Shown here piece by piece: positions 45,076 through 55,280 of a stretch of DNA of 64,000 nucleotides. The notes under the pieces were generated by a model. It made no database searches. It saw only the letters and a program-made list of their open reading frames with translations, and was not told where the DNA came from. The position numbers were made by a program, and so were the translations under genes. The DNA comes from Branchinecta lynchi. Taxonomy: Eukaryota; Arthropoda; Branchiopoda; Anostraca; Branchinectidae. Every line of letters begins with the position of its first letter. The first letter of the stretch is position 1. The DNA is taken from positions 18,874,938 to 18,938,937 of the forward strand of contig JAKZAP010000014.1 of assembly GCA_023053575.1 (NCBI GenBank), in the 5' to 3' direction.

Positions 45076-46076
45076 TCTAGTTTCTGTTCGAAAAAGCTAT
45101 AAAAGTTGAAGACCTAATCCAAACATTCTGTTTGCCTACTCTTACTGATCGCAAGCCACCAGCTTATTTAGATTTGAACTTGACTGCTGGGTTGCTATTT
45201 TGACTCGAGAAAAAACCCACGCCGACCGTCTTCTTTTCCAGATGAGAAATCCTCCACCTTTGATTTGCAAAAAATTACAAGACTTTACTAATCATTCTGC
45301 TATGTTCAGAAGTACCACACTTGTCTTGGATTTTAATTTATATGTATAAATTTATTATGTATGCATTAGACGGAAATTATTATTTTGATCCTTGGCTCCC
45401 TTCGTGCCATAACGGCTGTCACGGATAATCGGCTGAGATTTAGTCTAGACGGAATTATCTGAAACCTAGGAATTTTTTTTTTTTTTTTATTTGCTCATCG
45501 TTTGACGGTTTTTTTTTGTGGTTTTGAACATTCATAGTGACAGTAGGGATGGTTAGCATTGAGTGTGTGGTAGAAAGACCAGTTTTTGTGGTCCACTTTA
45601 AGATGTCTGATGTTGGGATCACAAGCTCGACGGCCATTTTAAAAATATAGACCTCGCTGCCAACAGTTGATATTTTTCATAACCGCCTTCAGCTTGGATA
45701 GATACTCTTTATGACCAAGTCCAAAAAAGGCAAGTGAACCTCGGGAAGAACGAGAAACGTCGCCCGAACGAAGACTCCTTTGTCAACAATCAGCGGGGTT
45801 CAACGGGGACAGCTCTGGTGACGCTCCTGGCTCTTCGCTAGAGCACACGGCGATTCTTCGTCGGCACGAAGAGTAGTCATCATGAGTACTGTTGTCAACT
45901 GCCGTCTTGGAGTTGTCTTGCGATACCAACTTTGTCGTCGACAGTTACTTTAATAAACAAACTGAAAAAAGTGAATCTTTGATCTATTGCTGTTGTTTAT
46001 GACACTTTGATGGAAAGAAGAGTTTGGACGTATCACAAAACAGAGCAACAGACCCAGTTTCAAGCGGAAACACCAT
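45076..46076. other. intergenic stretch, nothing recognised
   Basis: Contains a T tract (45,472-45,490) and a copy of the ATCACAAGCTCGACGGCCATT segment (45,619-45,640). No gene motif on either strand. Confidence 0.5.
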
Positions 46077-46379
46077 GAGCGTGTTCCAGCCTTCTAACAG
46101 TAGTAACTATCAGTTACTATTTTCCTTCAAACCTCATAAAAGTTACTAAGCTGACCGTTCCAACCTTGTCGAAATAGTAACTAATAGTAACTATTTGCTT
46201 ACCATGCTCGGGAGCTTAGTAAGCGTGGTAACTACGCATCTCTGTAACGTGATTGTTCGGATTCGCCTGTGGCATGATATTCTACTGGAAAATAGAAAAG
46301 TCGTTCCAGCCTTAACGGCAAAAAGCCAGAATTCGTGGCGTCATGCGTAGTAACTACGGTAAGTAGGGTGGAACACGCT
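46077..46379. mobile_element. short TIR element, about 303 bp
   Basis: Starts GAGCGTGTTCCAGCC and ends GGTGGAACACGCTC, an inverted repeat of 11-14 bp. The flanks CAT / CAT could be a 3-bp duplication. The interior is dominated by AGTAACTA and TAGTTACT motifs in both orientations. Class not determined. Confidence 0.65.
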
Positions 46380-48584
46380 CCATATTTCGAGGCCGTCCCA
46401 AACTACCAAGATTTTTTTCGGCGAAAGACGGGAAAGATTACAAGAAGAAACGCTTGTGACACAGAAATCCAGAATCCTCACTTTTATCCCTAACGGGAAA
46501 CTGGGACCAAGAGGCGGGAGGGCGAGGGCTTTCTCTTCGAAACAAGAAATTCCACTCTCATTACAAATCTGAATGCCATGCAAACAAGAATAATGGTTTT
46601 TCACATGCAAGAAACAAGAAAGGTCAAGTATAGGTCAGACATGGTTAGAAGCAAGGTTTATGATGTAATCCGCGGTTTCTTTACTGCAGCGAAGGAGACC
46701 CGGGTGAAGTTCTCTTTAAACAGGGACTGGATAGGGAAGATACTAACTTTATAACTGAAATAAGGGCAGACCGTTTACCGCTTGGCGCTAGGAGAAAATG
46801 AAAAAGGGAAGAGTAGTCCTTACTTTTGTCCTATTTATTTTTCACCCGTCATTTCAAAAGGAAAATGACGGAGTCAATACTTCCACTTTCTTTTTCTGAA
46901 AATCAGAAACTGCTTCGAAAAAATCGGGATGTTGTCGGGAGGTTTAAGAAATCGGAGGGGGGGATCGGGGGTTTTAAAATAGTGATTATGTCTGACAAAG
47001 CAATTTTAGAGTTAGCTGTGTTACAAAAAAGGCATTGAGTAACTGCATTCAGCTTGTTAACATGTAAAATTACTAATTTAATTCCTCAATTTCGATGCGG
47101 AAATAACACATTTTAGTATATGACCGGTTTGATAGCAAGGCTAATAGAAAACTTTCGATCTCCATTACACCTCTAAGATTTAAAAGACACTCGGAGCTTT
47201 GCAGTCTACCGGGTCCCAGATTTTGAAAATTTCAGAAACAGGGCGGATTTCTGGACTGAAAATTAGCCGATTTTCTGTGCAATTTTACGAAATGGGTACG
47301 TCCGTCCGTGAGGAAACTGAAAATCCATTGAAAAAAAAATAAAACTTAAAAAAAATACAACTAAACCTTAGTTGTCAAAGCAGCGATCAGGAGTCAGCAG
47401 TGACGTCGCAATTGCATTTTCATTGGGGGGGGGAGGGGGTGCAAATTTTACCGGATCCTAGAAACTTAGAATTCGAGCTTTAAATTTTGGAACAGAAAGG
47501 ATTACGTAGGAATTAAAGGTCAGCATGAAAAGACGATAAGCCAACTATTAGGCGGCCTTTTAGCGAAGCCCACTTGCGAGTATATATTGCCGGGCATGAT
47601 TACAGTAACAACTCTATCTATTGTAGCAAATCGATAATTAAATCGAGCGCCGCAGTCACAAATTTTTCGAAATCCAGTTTTTGTTTTCCTGTAGGTTAAA
47701 ATTTAACTAACTTCTATACCCAAAACGAGATTAAACTGAGAGCCCCATGCAAACATTTTTAAGTTCGCATTTCGCACAATAAACTTAGTCAAAACCTAAG
47801 ATCACGAGGATTTCCGCAAATAATTCAAACCGGAGAGAGCGAGGCTTTGACAGCAGCTTCCAAGACTATATTAAAGCGAGCGCCTTCGTCAAAATCTCTG
47901 AATTCGTTGTTTTTTTTTTCTGCCAAAATTCAACTATTTCCCACACAGATTCTTGTTTATAATAATTCTAAAATCCTAAGCCTAAAACTCTTTAAAACAC
48001 TAACTAAATGAAATGCCATTCCAAAATATGGAGAAAACTATGGAAAGCGCCGCGGGCGAAGTTTTGGAAAACGTTCATGATCGATCATCTTTTTGGGATC
48101 ACAAATTAAATGGCAGTCACCAGAGTTTTACTCGACCATCTTCTCTCAATGCTTACAAAGAATATGTATGTCCAAACCTTGCCATTCAGGAATAAAAAAA
48201 AATCAATTTACTTTTCTTATAAAAAAAAAAGAGATATATTTGTTCAAAACCAAATAATGTACAATGTTGATACCGTGCGCCGCAGGCTAGACTTTCACAA
48301 CTCGGCCATCTCTCTGCTAAACATTTTGAAGAGATTTTTGGTATAAAACCCAGTTGTGGAATTCAAGAATTGTAACCTTATTATAATTTTGGCAAAATTA
48401 CGAAAATCGGGAGATTCTCCGGAGAAAATTTTGGTAGAGAGATTTCCAAAAAAGCCGGGAGATCTCCCGAGAAATCGGGAGGAGTGTCAGCGCTAGACGG
48501 AGTACAAAAACGAAAAGAAAAACACAACAAAAAAAACGTAAGATTTTCTAAGAAAAAAAAAATCAATAGTTACAAACTAAAAAC
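46380..48584. other. intergenic stretch, no gene recognised
   Basis: Contains the short repeat at 46,788-46,835 shared with 20.5 and 49.0 kb. A diverged tandem pair of about 235 bp (TTAAATCGAGCGCC near 47,638 and TTAAAGCGAGCGCC near 47,872) and palindromic GGGAGATCTCCC-type runs at 48,408-48,485 are also present. Open frames are below 90 codons and unremarkable. Confidence 0.5.
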
Positions 48585-48960
48585 TCTCTAATTATCTTGC
48601 TCTAAACTTCTCGCTGATATTCATGTTTGTTTTAACTGCTAATGCCTTACTCCAGGGTTTTGTTATTTTGTGTTATAAATCTTACGTAGTTAACAAAAGG
48701 TCATTTTATTATCACCAAAGTGGTAAGTTGTTCGGAATTGACACTTTTGTGTTAACCGTTTTTTGATAATCGTGCAGCGAGAGCAAGGACTTGGTTTTGT
48801 CCCGTTTAGTTTTTTTCTAGAATCCCGTTTTCACATTATTACTAGAAAGTGGTAAGGGTCAAAGTTCTGCGGTTCTTACGGAAAGTGTGGACCTTAGGCC
48901 GGATTGATAAATATGATATTACATATCGGATGATAGGGTTAGCGTTACTCAGAATGTCAG
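48585..48960 (+). repeat. dispersed repeat family R, copy A
   Basis: Aligns to 49,071-49,445 over nearly its full length: CTAATTATCTTG, AAACTTCTCG, TAACTGCTAA.GCCTTAC, CTTACGTAGTTAA, TTATTATCAC, GTTTTGTCCCGTTT and CGGAAA.TGT..ACCTTA.GCCGGAT. Non-coding. Confidence 0.75.
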
Positions 48961-49012
48961 GAAGTGACAAATAACACAATCTACACAAATTGAAATAAAG
49001 GTAGAGAATTTA

Positions 49013-49445
49013 GCGCTTGGCGCTAGGAGAAAATCGAAACGGGAAGAGCAGTCCTTACTTATGTCTTATGTATCTCCAATTATCTTGTCCGAAACTTCTC
49101 GTGCTGATATTCGTGTTTGTTGTAACTGCTAACGCCTTACGCTAGGGTTTTCTTATTTCATGTTACAAACCTTACGTAGTTAAAAGTGTCATTTATTATC
49201 ACTAAAAGCGGTAGGTTGTTGAGAACTGCCACTTCAGTTTTTACCACGTTCTTGGTAATTGTGTTGCGAGAGCAACGCTTTGGTTTTGTCCCGTTTTTAT
49301 TTCCTAGAACCCCGATTTCAGCTTATTAATAGAAAATGGTAAGGGCCTGCGGTTTTTACGGAAACTGTTCACCTTACGCCGGATAGATGAATATGACATT
49401 ACAGTTCAGATGGTAGGGTTAACGTTACTCAGAACTTCAGGAAGT
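49013..49445 (+). repeat. dispersed repeat family R, copy B
   Basis: Same as copy A, preceded by the GCGCTTGGCGCTAGGAGAAA segment that also occurs at 46,788. Contains GTGTTGCGAGAGCAAC at 49,261. Copies A and B lie about 486 bp apart in direct orientation. Confidence 0.75.
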
Positions 49446-49621
49446 GATAAAATAACACCACCTAAATAATTTTTTCTAAAATTATAAAGCTTCGGGCATC
49501 TACCGAAAAAATGGTCCAAACCTTCTTCCTCCTCCAACAGTGTATATTACCTTCTAGCCTTCTTGCTTACTATTCTGCAGCATTGCACGAATGACTGTTT
49601 GCGTGTGGTCAGGGGCTCAAG

Positions 49622-49911
49622 TCGGGGTCGACTAAAACAAGGAAGGGAAGGTAACGCGAGAAAAGCAGGAAGGCATACTAAAGGGCATACTCTATTTAGT
49701 ATTTTTGAGGGGTCGGCAACTTTTCAGATTCGAAGCTCACCATCCCTTCCTCGTTTTATTATCCTGAAATGGGTAAGCATTAAGATCAGTGAGGGGTCGG
49801 CAACTATAAAAATTATAATTCACCTTTTCATTTCTCATTCTGACGGTAGGCGACTGAGATCCTCCGAGGCCAACGAGGGGTCGGCAACTAAAATATTTCA
49901 AGTCTACCATT
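49622..49911 (+). mobile_element. palindromic element M, copy 2, left part
   Basis: GGTCGACTAAAACAAGGAAGG, ACGCGAGAAAAGCAGGAAGG and three AGGGGTCGGCAAC motifs match copy 1. The palindrome is cut at 49,911 by the 3.1-kb hAT-like element and resumes at 53,002. Confidence 0.88.
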
Positions 49912-49934
49912 CAGGGGCGTCCCGAGGGGGGTGT

Positions 49935-49935
<1 letters not shown>

Positions 49936-49972
<37 letters not shown>

Positions 49973-49991
49973 GATGCCCCCCCCCCCCCCC
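49936..49991 (+). repeat. G36 then C15 homopolymer pair
   Basis: Thirty-six G (49,936-49,971), TGATG, then fifteen C (49,977-49,991). Can form a G-quadruplex or a G/C hairpin. The exact length is the least reliable sequence in the window because such runs are error-prone. Confidence 0.9.
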
Positions 49992-50082
49992 AGAAGGTCT
50001 GTGGAAAAAATTCCGGTAAATTTTGACTGGTGCGGCGAACCCGCGCCAGTAAAAATTTGTCAAATTCAACTAAACTTGGTGA

Positions 50083-50285
50083 TTTTTAAGGAGTCTACCG
50101 GATTCTTGCTCAGGGAACCTACCGGAATTTTGCTCAGGGCATCAACCGAAAATCTTGCTGAAGGAACCTACCGGAACTTGTCTGAGGGAATTACTGGAGG
50201 CTGGATCAGGGGATCTACCGGACTTTGCCCCACGGAATCTGCAAAAATTTTGGATTCTACCGGAATTTTGCTCAGGAAATCAAAC
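50083..50285 (+). repeat. 24-bp minisatellite, block 1
   Basis: About eight diverged copies of the unit GGAATCTACCGGAATTTTGC + TCAG (24 bp). One frame reads iterated G-N-L-P-E-F-C-S, another G-I-Y-R-N-F-A-Q. Confidence 0.9.
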
Positions 50286-50637
50286 GGAATTCTGTACGGG
50301 ATGGTGTTTAGTTTTTTTTTCGTTTTTATTTTGTAGAAGTTATTTTATGTGTAGAGGTGGTGATTTCGTAGAAAAAGGTTTATAATTGTATTGAAATAAG
50401 AATAAATAAGTATTAAGATTGGTAAATTTAAATTAAAAAAATTAAATTATATAGTTGAAATGCAGAAGTTAAAACTTATTAAAGTTTGAAGTGTGTATGT
50501 TTGTTTAGAAAGAGTAGGTGACGTTAAAGAGATTAAGGAAATATTAACGTCACCGAGTGGAGGAGGAGTCGTAGCCCAAAAAGTAAACAATCAAAATGTT
50601 TGGAAAGATGCTACGCGGGTAAAAAAGAAAAAAAAAA
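50286..50637. other. AT-rich spacer between minisatellite blocks
   Basis: Unrelated AT-rich sequence starting after GGAATTCTGTACGGG and ending in an A13 tract before the minisatellite resumes. It looks like an insertion into a once continuous array; no inverted ends were seen. Confidence 0.55.
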
Positions 50638-51265
50638 AAAACGGAATTTTGCTCAGGGAATCTACCGGAATTTTGTTCAGGGAATCTACCGCAATTTTGT
50701 TCAAGAAACCTACCGGAATTTTGCTCAGGGTTTCTACCGAAATCTTGCTCAAGGAATCTACCGGAATTTTGTCAGAGAATCTGCCAGAATTTTCTCAGGG
50801 AACCTACCGGAATTTTGCTCAGGGAATCTACCGGAATTTTGCTCAGGGAACCTACCGGAATTTTGCTTAGGGCACCTACCTAAATCTAGCTCAAGTAATC
50901 TACCGGAATTTTGCTTAGGGCATCTACCGGAGTTGCTCAGGGCCCCTACCGAAATCTTGCTCAAGGAATCTGCAGGAACTGTATCAGGGAATTTACTGGA
51001 GGCAGGGTTAGGGGATCTACCGGACTTTTTCAAACGGAGTCTACTAGAATTTTGGAATCGTCGGAATTTTGCTCAGAGAACCTACCGGAAATTTGCTCAG
51101 CTAAGGGAATCTACCGGAATTTAGCTCAGGGGATCTACCGAAGTCTTTCTCAAGGATCTATCGGAACTTGTCAAGGGGTGTTTACTAGAGGCGGATCAGG
51201 CAATCTATCGGGCTTTGCTCCGCGGAATCAACAAGAATTTGGATCCGGGAATCTACCGGAATTTT
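50638..51265 (+). repeat. 24-bp minisatellite, block 2
   Basis: About 25 copies of the same 24-bp unit (CTACCGGAATTTTGCTCAGG core), best preserved at 50,640-50,900 and more diverged toward 51,250. The unit length is a multiple of three, which produces long open frames (50,493-50,870 and 50,600-51,124) with 8-residue peptide periodicity; not taken as genes. Confidence 0.92.
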
Positions 51266-51803
51266 GTTGCTTACCGGATAAGTATAGACTCACAGCTTAC
51301 CAGGATGACCCCGGCACACAACTTACCAGAGTGATTCTTGCAGACAGACAACATAGCCTACCAGAACATTCATCGGGTGATTCCGGTAATCTCCTAAGTT
51401 TCTGTAGCTTTCAAGAATTAGGCAACCTATTGAAATCCATCATTTCCAACTACAAATACTGTTACAGGAATAGTTTCACGGTACCGTCTACTCCAGTTTC
51501 GACAGCTTTCTCGACTCCTCACCGGTGATAGGACGAAGGGAGTTCAAAGACGAGTTAGCCTTGTTCCGACATGATCTCAAAAGTCGCCAGGAGAGCCGAA
51601 ACAAACAAAAAGAAAATATTCGAAGTTTTTCGTGAATTGAAAGATGTCTTCACAAGCATGGAAAGCTTTCAAGCTGGCCAAGACAAACCCTAGTACCTCA
51701 GCAAAAGGGGAAATACGTTTTAGCACGATGAGTGTTGGTTACGGCCACTAGCATCTATTACTAATAGCATTTGAAACCGATCTAGTTGAAGAATGTGAAT
51801 TAG
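51266..51803. other. interior of the hAT-like element, unassigned
   Basis: No motif recognised. Short frames near 51,540-51,640 lack similarity that I can name. Confidence 0.5.
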
Positions 51804-52007
51804 ATGTGCTGTGAACAAATGGAAAATGTGTACGTTGGGTTGAAGGTCGAAGAATTTTAGTTTTAACTGACAATCTTAAAGTTTAACCGAATAGGTATAA
51901 GGTCAATGTGCTGTGAACAAATGGAAAATGTGTACGTTGGGTTGAAGGTCGAAGAATTTTAGTTTTAACTGACAATCTTAAAGTTTAACCGAATAGGTAT
52001 AAGGTCC
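51804..52007 (+). repeat. 102-bp perfect tandem duplication
   Basis: ATGTGCTGTGAACAAATGG at 51,804 and at 51,906 begin two copies of 102 bp that differ only at the last base. Near-identity implies a very recent duplication. Confidence 0.95.
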
Positions 52008-52245
52008 AACACTCGTAGTAACATGTCATTTTCACTCAAATATTCCTGAAAACCCAATAAAAATGGGTTACTTCGTTTCTCCGTTATCCAGAGATGGTCG
52101 ATTTCATAGAATGAAGTGCTTATGTGCTCTATGTGCTTGTCCCTCTACGCCTGAAATATCCACCAACTAGAAATGTAAGCCATTGCCGAAAATGAAATAA
52201 AAATATCAGATTCATTGGAGGACATATCCTAAAATCATTTTCTTA

Positions 52246-52518
52246 TTTGATAGTGCAAAACGCATATGTCAGCTGAATTTTACTAGAGCTATATTTCGCC
52301 CCTTTCTTGGCAAGGGTCGTCTTCTGGCTCAAAGCCGCTCAAGTTGGAAAAACGAACTTGTGTGAAAACCAACAAGTTCGTTTTCCCACAAGTTTTGTTT
52401 TCCCATAAGTTCATTTTTCCAACTTGAGCGGCTTTGAGCCTGAAGAGGACCCTTGCCAAGAAGGGCCGAAAACTAGCTCTAATAAAATTCAGCTGACGTA
52501 TCGGTTTTGCACTATCAA
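52246..52518. mobile_element. foldback element with satellite-like core
   Basis: Arms of about 125 bp pair around a centre near 52,382: TTTGATAGTGCAAAA with TTTTGCACTATCAAA, CAGCTGAATTTTA with its partner, CTTGGCAAGGGTC with GACCCTTGCCAAG, GGCTCAAAGCCGCTCAAGTT with its complement. The core reads (inverted) GAACTTATGGGAAAACA then AAACTTGTGGGAAAACG, two 17-bp units differing from the satellite monomer by loss of one C and one gained base. It lies inside the 3.1-kb hAT-like element. Confidence 0.85.
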
Positions 52519-52993
52519 ACATGATTCGCAGTCAGCTTGGGCTGAAGGAATATTGGCAAGGGTTTCCTCATCATATTCCTACTTTTCTACAGGCGTAACT
52601 TCTCGGATGTCGCATCTTCAGCCCTGGAAAAGCAGGCCTTTGTTTAAATTCAAATTCTCCGCGTCTGATGAATTTTGGTCTGCCATGCAAGCAGCGGACG
52701 CTCTGAACGTTATTACGAAAACTTAAAAATCCCTCAGATGTGTTCGAAATATTTCAGTATTCAAATATCAGAATGAAAAATAAGCTGCGATAAGCTAAAA
52801 CTTTACCGAGCCTATTTTGTGTTGTTTGTAACACACAATAGACGTCAGAACACAACAGTAGGCCTATTCTAGAGTTTCTGCAGAGATGGTCATTACGGAG
52901 ACATTTCCGGTCAAACCTGGAAAAATTCCGGTAAAACTTCGAAAAATTCTGAAGCTGCATTCCCCCTATCAGGAAGGTATCGGGACGCCCCTG
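52519..52993. other. right end of the hAT-like element
   Basis: A frame at 52,424-52,726 (+) crosses the foldback arm and is not recognised. The last 90 bp contain TTCCGGTAAAACTTCGAAAA, echoing TTCCGGTAAATTTTGACTGG near the left end (50,010), as expected of extended terminal inverted repeats. Confidence 0.55.
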
Positions 52994-53001
52994 CTACCAT
53001 T

Positions 53002-53219
53002 TCCTTCCTTGTTTTAGTACTTTCAAGGTACTAAAACGAGGAAGGGATGGTGAACTTTGAGTTTGAAAAGTTGCCGACCCCTCAAAGAATACTAAATAGA
53101 GGAAGGGAACGGTGCTGCGAATTCTGGCGACAGCCTTCCTCGTTTTAGTATGCCCTTCCTGGTTTTAGTATGCCTTCCTGCTTTTCTCGCGTTCCCTTCC
53201 CTTCCTGGTTTTAGTCGTA
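53002..53219 (+). mobile_element. palindromic element M, copy 2, right part
   Basis: TACTAAAACGAGGAAGGG, GTTGCCGACCCCTCA, GCGAATTCTGGCGACAGCC and GGTTTTAGTCG complete the palindrome begun at 49,622. The terminal GATCCC is lost where copy 3 begins. Confidence 0.88.
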
Positions 53220-53225
53220 CTATCT

Positions 53226-53743
53226 GGGATCGACTAAAACCAGGAAGAGAAGGGAACGCGAGAAAAGCAGGAAGGGCATACTAAAATGAGGAAGGACGTA
53301 CTAAAACGAGGAAGGCTGTCGCCAGAATTCGCCGCACCGTTCCCTTCCTCTATTTAGTATTATATGATGGGTCGGCAACTTTTCAAATTCAAAGTTCACC
53401 ATACCTTCCTCGTTTTAGTATGCCCTTCCTGGTTAGTCGCCTACCGTCAGAACGAGAAATGAAAAGGTAAATTACAAATTTTTATAGTTGCCGACCCCTC
53501 ACTGAACTTAATTCCTACCAATGGCATGATAATAAAACGAGGAAGGGATGGTGAACTTCGAATTTGAAAAGTTGCCGACCCCTCAAAAATACTAAATAGA
53601 GGAAGGGAACGGTGCCGCAAATTCTGGCGACAGCCTTTCTGGTGTTAGGATGCTCTTCCTCGTTTTAGTATGCCCTTCCTGGTTTTAGTATGCCTTCCTG
53701 CTTTTCTCGCGTTCCCTTCCCTTCCTGGTTTTAATCGATCCCC
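53226..53743. mobile_element. palindromic element M, copy 3
   Basis: Complete inverted repeat GGGATCGACTAAAACCAGG ... GGTTTTAATCGATCCCC, about 518 bp, organised as copy 1. The flanks GTACTATCT (53,217-53,225) and GTGGTATCT (53,744-53,752) could be a 9-bp duplication with two mismatches. Confidence 0.88.
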
Positions 53744-54046
53744 GTGGTATCTGATATACTGTTGCTCTGCAAAAACGACCATTCCGAAATTGCGCTTTTC
53801 GAAGTCATCCCAAAGGAAAAACTGATTTTCAGTCACATCACTAAGTGCCAATCTTCTTTCCCACCAATTTGACAAAACATTGATGAAAGTGAGATGGCTT
53901 TTTCAGATACCACTATCAGTTACCATGGTCGGACCCTGGTATCTGAATATCAGATACCGCGATAATTGGCCAGTTACCACGATAACTGCAAAAAGGACTT
54001 TAGATCATGGTATCAGATACCATAGTATCTGCAAAAACGCAACTAA
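53744..54046 (-). mobile_element. palindrome-rich element K, copy 1 (single module)
   Basis: On the minus strand: AGTTGCGTTTTTGCAGATAC, GGTATCTGATACC, GTCCGACCATGGTAACTG, CACTTTCATCAATG, GCACTTAGTGATGTGACTG, GACTTCGAAAAGCGCAATTT. The same 300-bp module occurs twice in copy 2 at 55.5-56.3 kb. Confidence 0.8.
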
Positions 54047-54616
54047 TGATTTTATGTAAGGAAGGGTTGTATTTATTTTCGCTTCTAGTTTTTTGTGCGA
54101 TCTCGCCTCTTTCACGTTCAGTGATTGAATTTGCGCAAGCAAAACATGGCAAGTAAACTTTCGCATGCACACCATCACAGGCTCGCTTGTAGTGCGAGCA
54201 CATTATCAGGATCGGGAGCTCCCGGACTGGAATTCCTACCCGGATTTTTGGCACCATCATCACTTCCATATAGAAAGTTGAAATTTTTTCAACTTGATGA
54301 TGAAAGAGCAGAACCTCCGTTCGGGAAATTCTGATCGTGTGTTCCCACTTTTAGCACAGGTGGCGACCTCCTGTTCGACTGTCCTTGGCTGGAAGCGCGA
54401 TACGTGGTCGGGGGCTCCCCTGTTTTACCCTACATCTCTTTTGGTACTCCTTTTACACCCGAGTCTTCTTCTGCACGGGCCCGACTATAGTCACACCTGT
54501 TAATAACGCCGGTGATAAGACCGTCATACGGTCGAAACTTGGAAGAAAAGACCCTGAAAACGGATAGTCGAGATAGAAAAATCCATATCCGCCATTTTGA
54601 AACATGTCCTTGGAGC
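54047..54616. other. intergenic stretch, nothing recognised
   Basis: Short overlapping frames on both strands (54,125-54,334 and 54,294-54,503 plus; 54,430-54,741 minus) with no motif. CpG content appears higher than in neighbouring repeats, so this may be unique host sequence. Confidence 0.45.
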
Positions 54617-54624
54617 GTTTGGAC

Positions 54625-54791
54625 CAGGGCCGTATCCAGGGGGAGGGTTAGGGGGTTGACCCCCCCCCCCCCCCCCCCGAAACATAAACAAATAATAATT
54701 TTTATAGGCTTTTCCCTCTGATCTATGTCTTTTTTCTCCAACAGCTAGCACCCCCCCCGCCCCCCCAAATAAATTCCTGGACACGGGTCTG
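54625..54791. mobile_element. hAT-type MITE with 8-bp target duplication
   Basis: Ends CAGGGCCGTATCCAGGGGG and (inverted) CAGACCCGTGTCCAGG. The perfect duplication GTTTGGAC lies at 54,617-54,624 and 54,792-54,799. The interior has an 18-C run followed by an AT-rich centre and a second C-rich tract; 167 bp in all. Confidence 0.92.
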
Positions 54792-54830
54792 GTTTGGACT
54801 AATCATAGACCAGAGACTGACTTTAGCCAA

Positions 54831-55089
54831 TTTTTTTTATCTTTGAGTGATGATGGTGGTAATATGTCTTGAATTTCTTCGTTCCAGGTGTGACCAGGAT
54901 GGAACGTAAGAGTGGGTAATAACCAAATTACGTACAAATGTGACTGAATGCGGCCCAGGCATTCAGCTACTATTACAGTACCAGAGCTCTTATTCCATTG
55001 GCTGTCGTGCGCCTCGGACAGGACTCGAATTCGCGACGCACACCCGTCTTAGCTCGAAGTCCGACGCCTTAACCACTCGGCTATCGATG
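54831..55089 (-). mobile_element. tRNA-derived SINE
   Basis: Read on the minus strand the element starts CATCGATAGCCGAGTGGTTA AGGCG, a tRNA-like A box (TAGCCGAGTGG), and has GAATTCGAGTCCTGTCC as B box about 60 bp later. The spacing and the AGGCG.CGGACTTCGAG stem resemble a Ser/Leu-type (long variable arm) tRNA. A tRNA-unrelated body of about 170 bp follows, ending in A8 (54,831-54,838). It is not a functional tRNA: the anticodon stem is mismatched and the acceptor stem is absent. Internal RNA polymerase III promoter inferred. Confidence 0.8.
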
Positions 55090-55216
55090 AATTACTTTAA
55101 GTAAGGAAAGGATATTTCCATTTCATTACAATGAAGGAAATGGAAAAGAAAAGAGGGAGCAGCAAGGGCGAACAAAAATTACTGCAGAACCATACGACTT
55201 ACCAGAGTAATACTAA
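55090..55216. other. short spacer, nothing recognised
   Basis: Purine-rich sequence (GGAAATGGAAAAGAAAAGAG) with no feature. Confidence 0.4.
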
Positions 55217-55280
55217 ATAATCCTTTTCTAGCTTTTAGCTATCCGGATTAAACTTGATTGATTGAAAAAAAAAAAAAAAT
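55217..55280 (+). repeat. retroposon-like 3' tail with poly-A
   Basis: TAAATAATCCTTTTCTAGCT, TTTAGCTATCCGGATTAAAC, TTGATTGATTGAAAA ending in an A15 run. Same segment as 20,876-20,933. Common 3' end plus poly-A suggests a LINE- or SINE-mobilised family. Confidence 0.6.

Larger units (their letters stand above)
49912..52993. mobile_element. 3.1-kb hAT-like non-autonomous transposon
   Basis: Terminal inverted repeat CAGGGGCGTCCCGA / TCGGGACGCCCCTG (14 bp exact). The perfect 8-bp duplication CTACCATT lies at 49,904-49,911 and 52,994-53,001. CAGGGG ends with an 8-bp duplication are typical of hAT. The interior holds a G/C homopolymer pair, two blocks of a 24-bp minisatellite, a 102-bp tandem duplication and a smaller foldback element. 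I find no transposase. It inserted into element M copy 2. Confidence 0.92.

Noticed and set aside
49563..50336. 257-codon open frame
   Set aside because: It runs through element M arms, the G36/C15 homopolymers and the 24-bp minisatellite. Its Gly/Pro and repeat-like sequence is explained by these repeats.
50493..51124. Overlapping frames with 8-residue repeats
   Set aside because: 24-bp minisatellite units in phase with the codon length; several frames are equally open.
55008..55089. Functional tRNA gene on the minus strand
   Set aside because: A and B boxes are present, but the anticodon stem does not pair and no acceptor stem closes; it is the head of a SINE.
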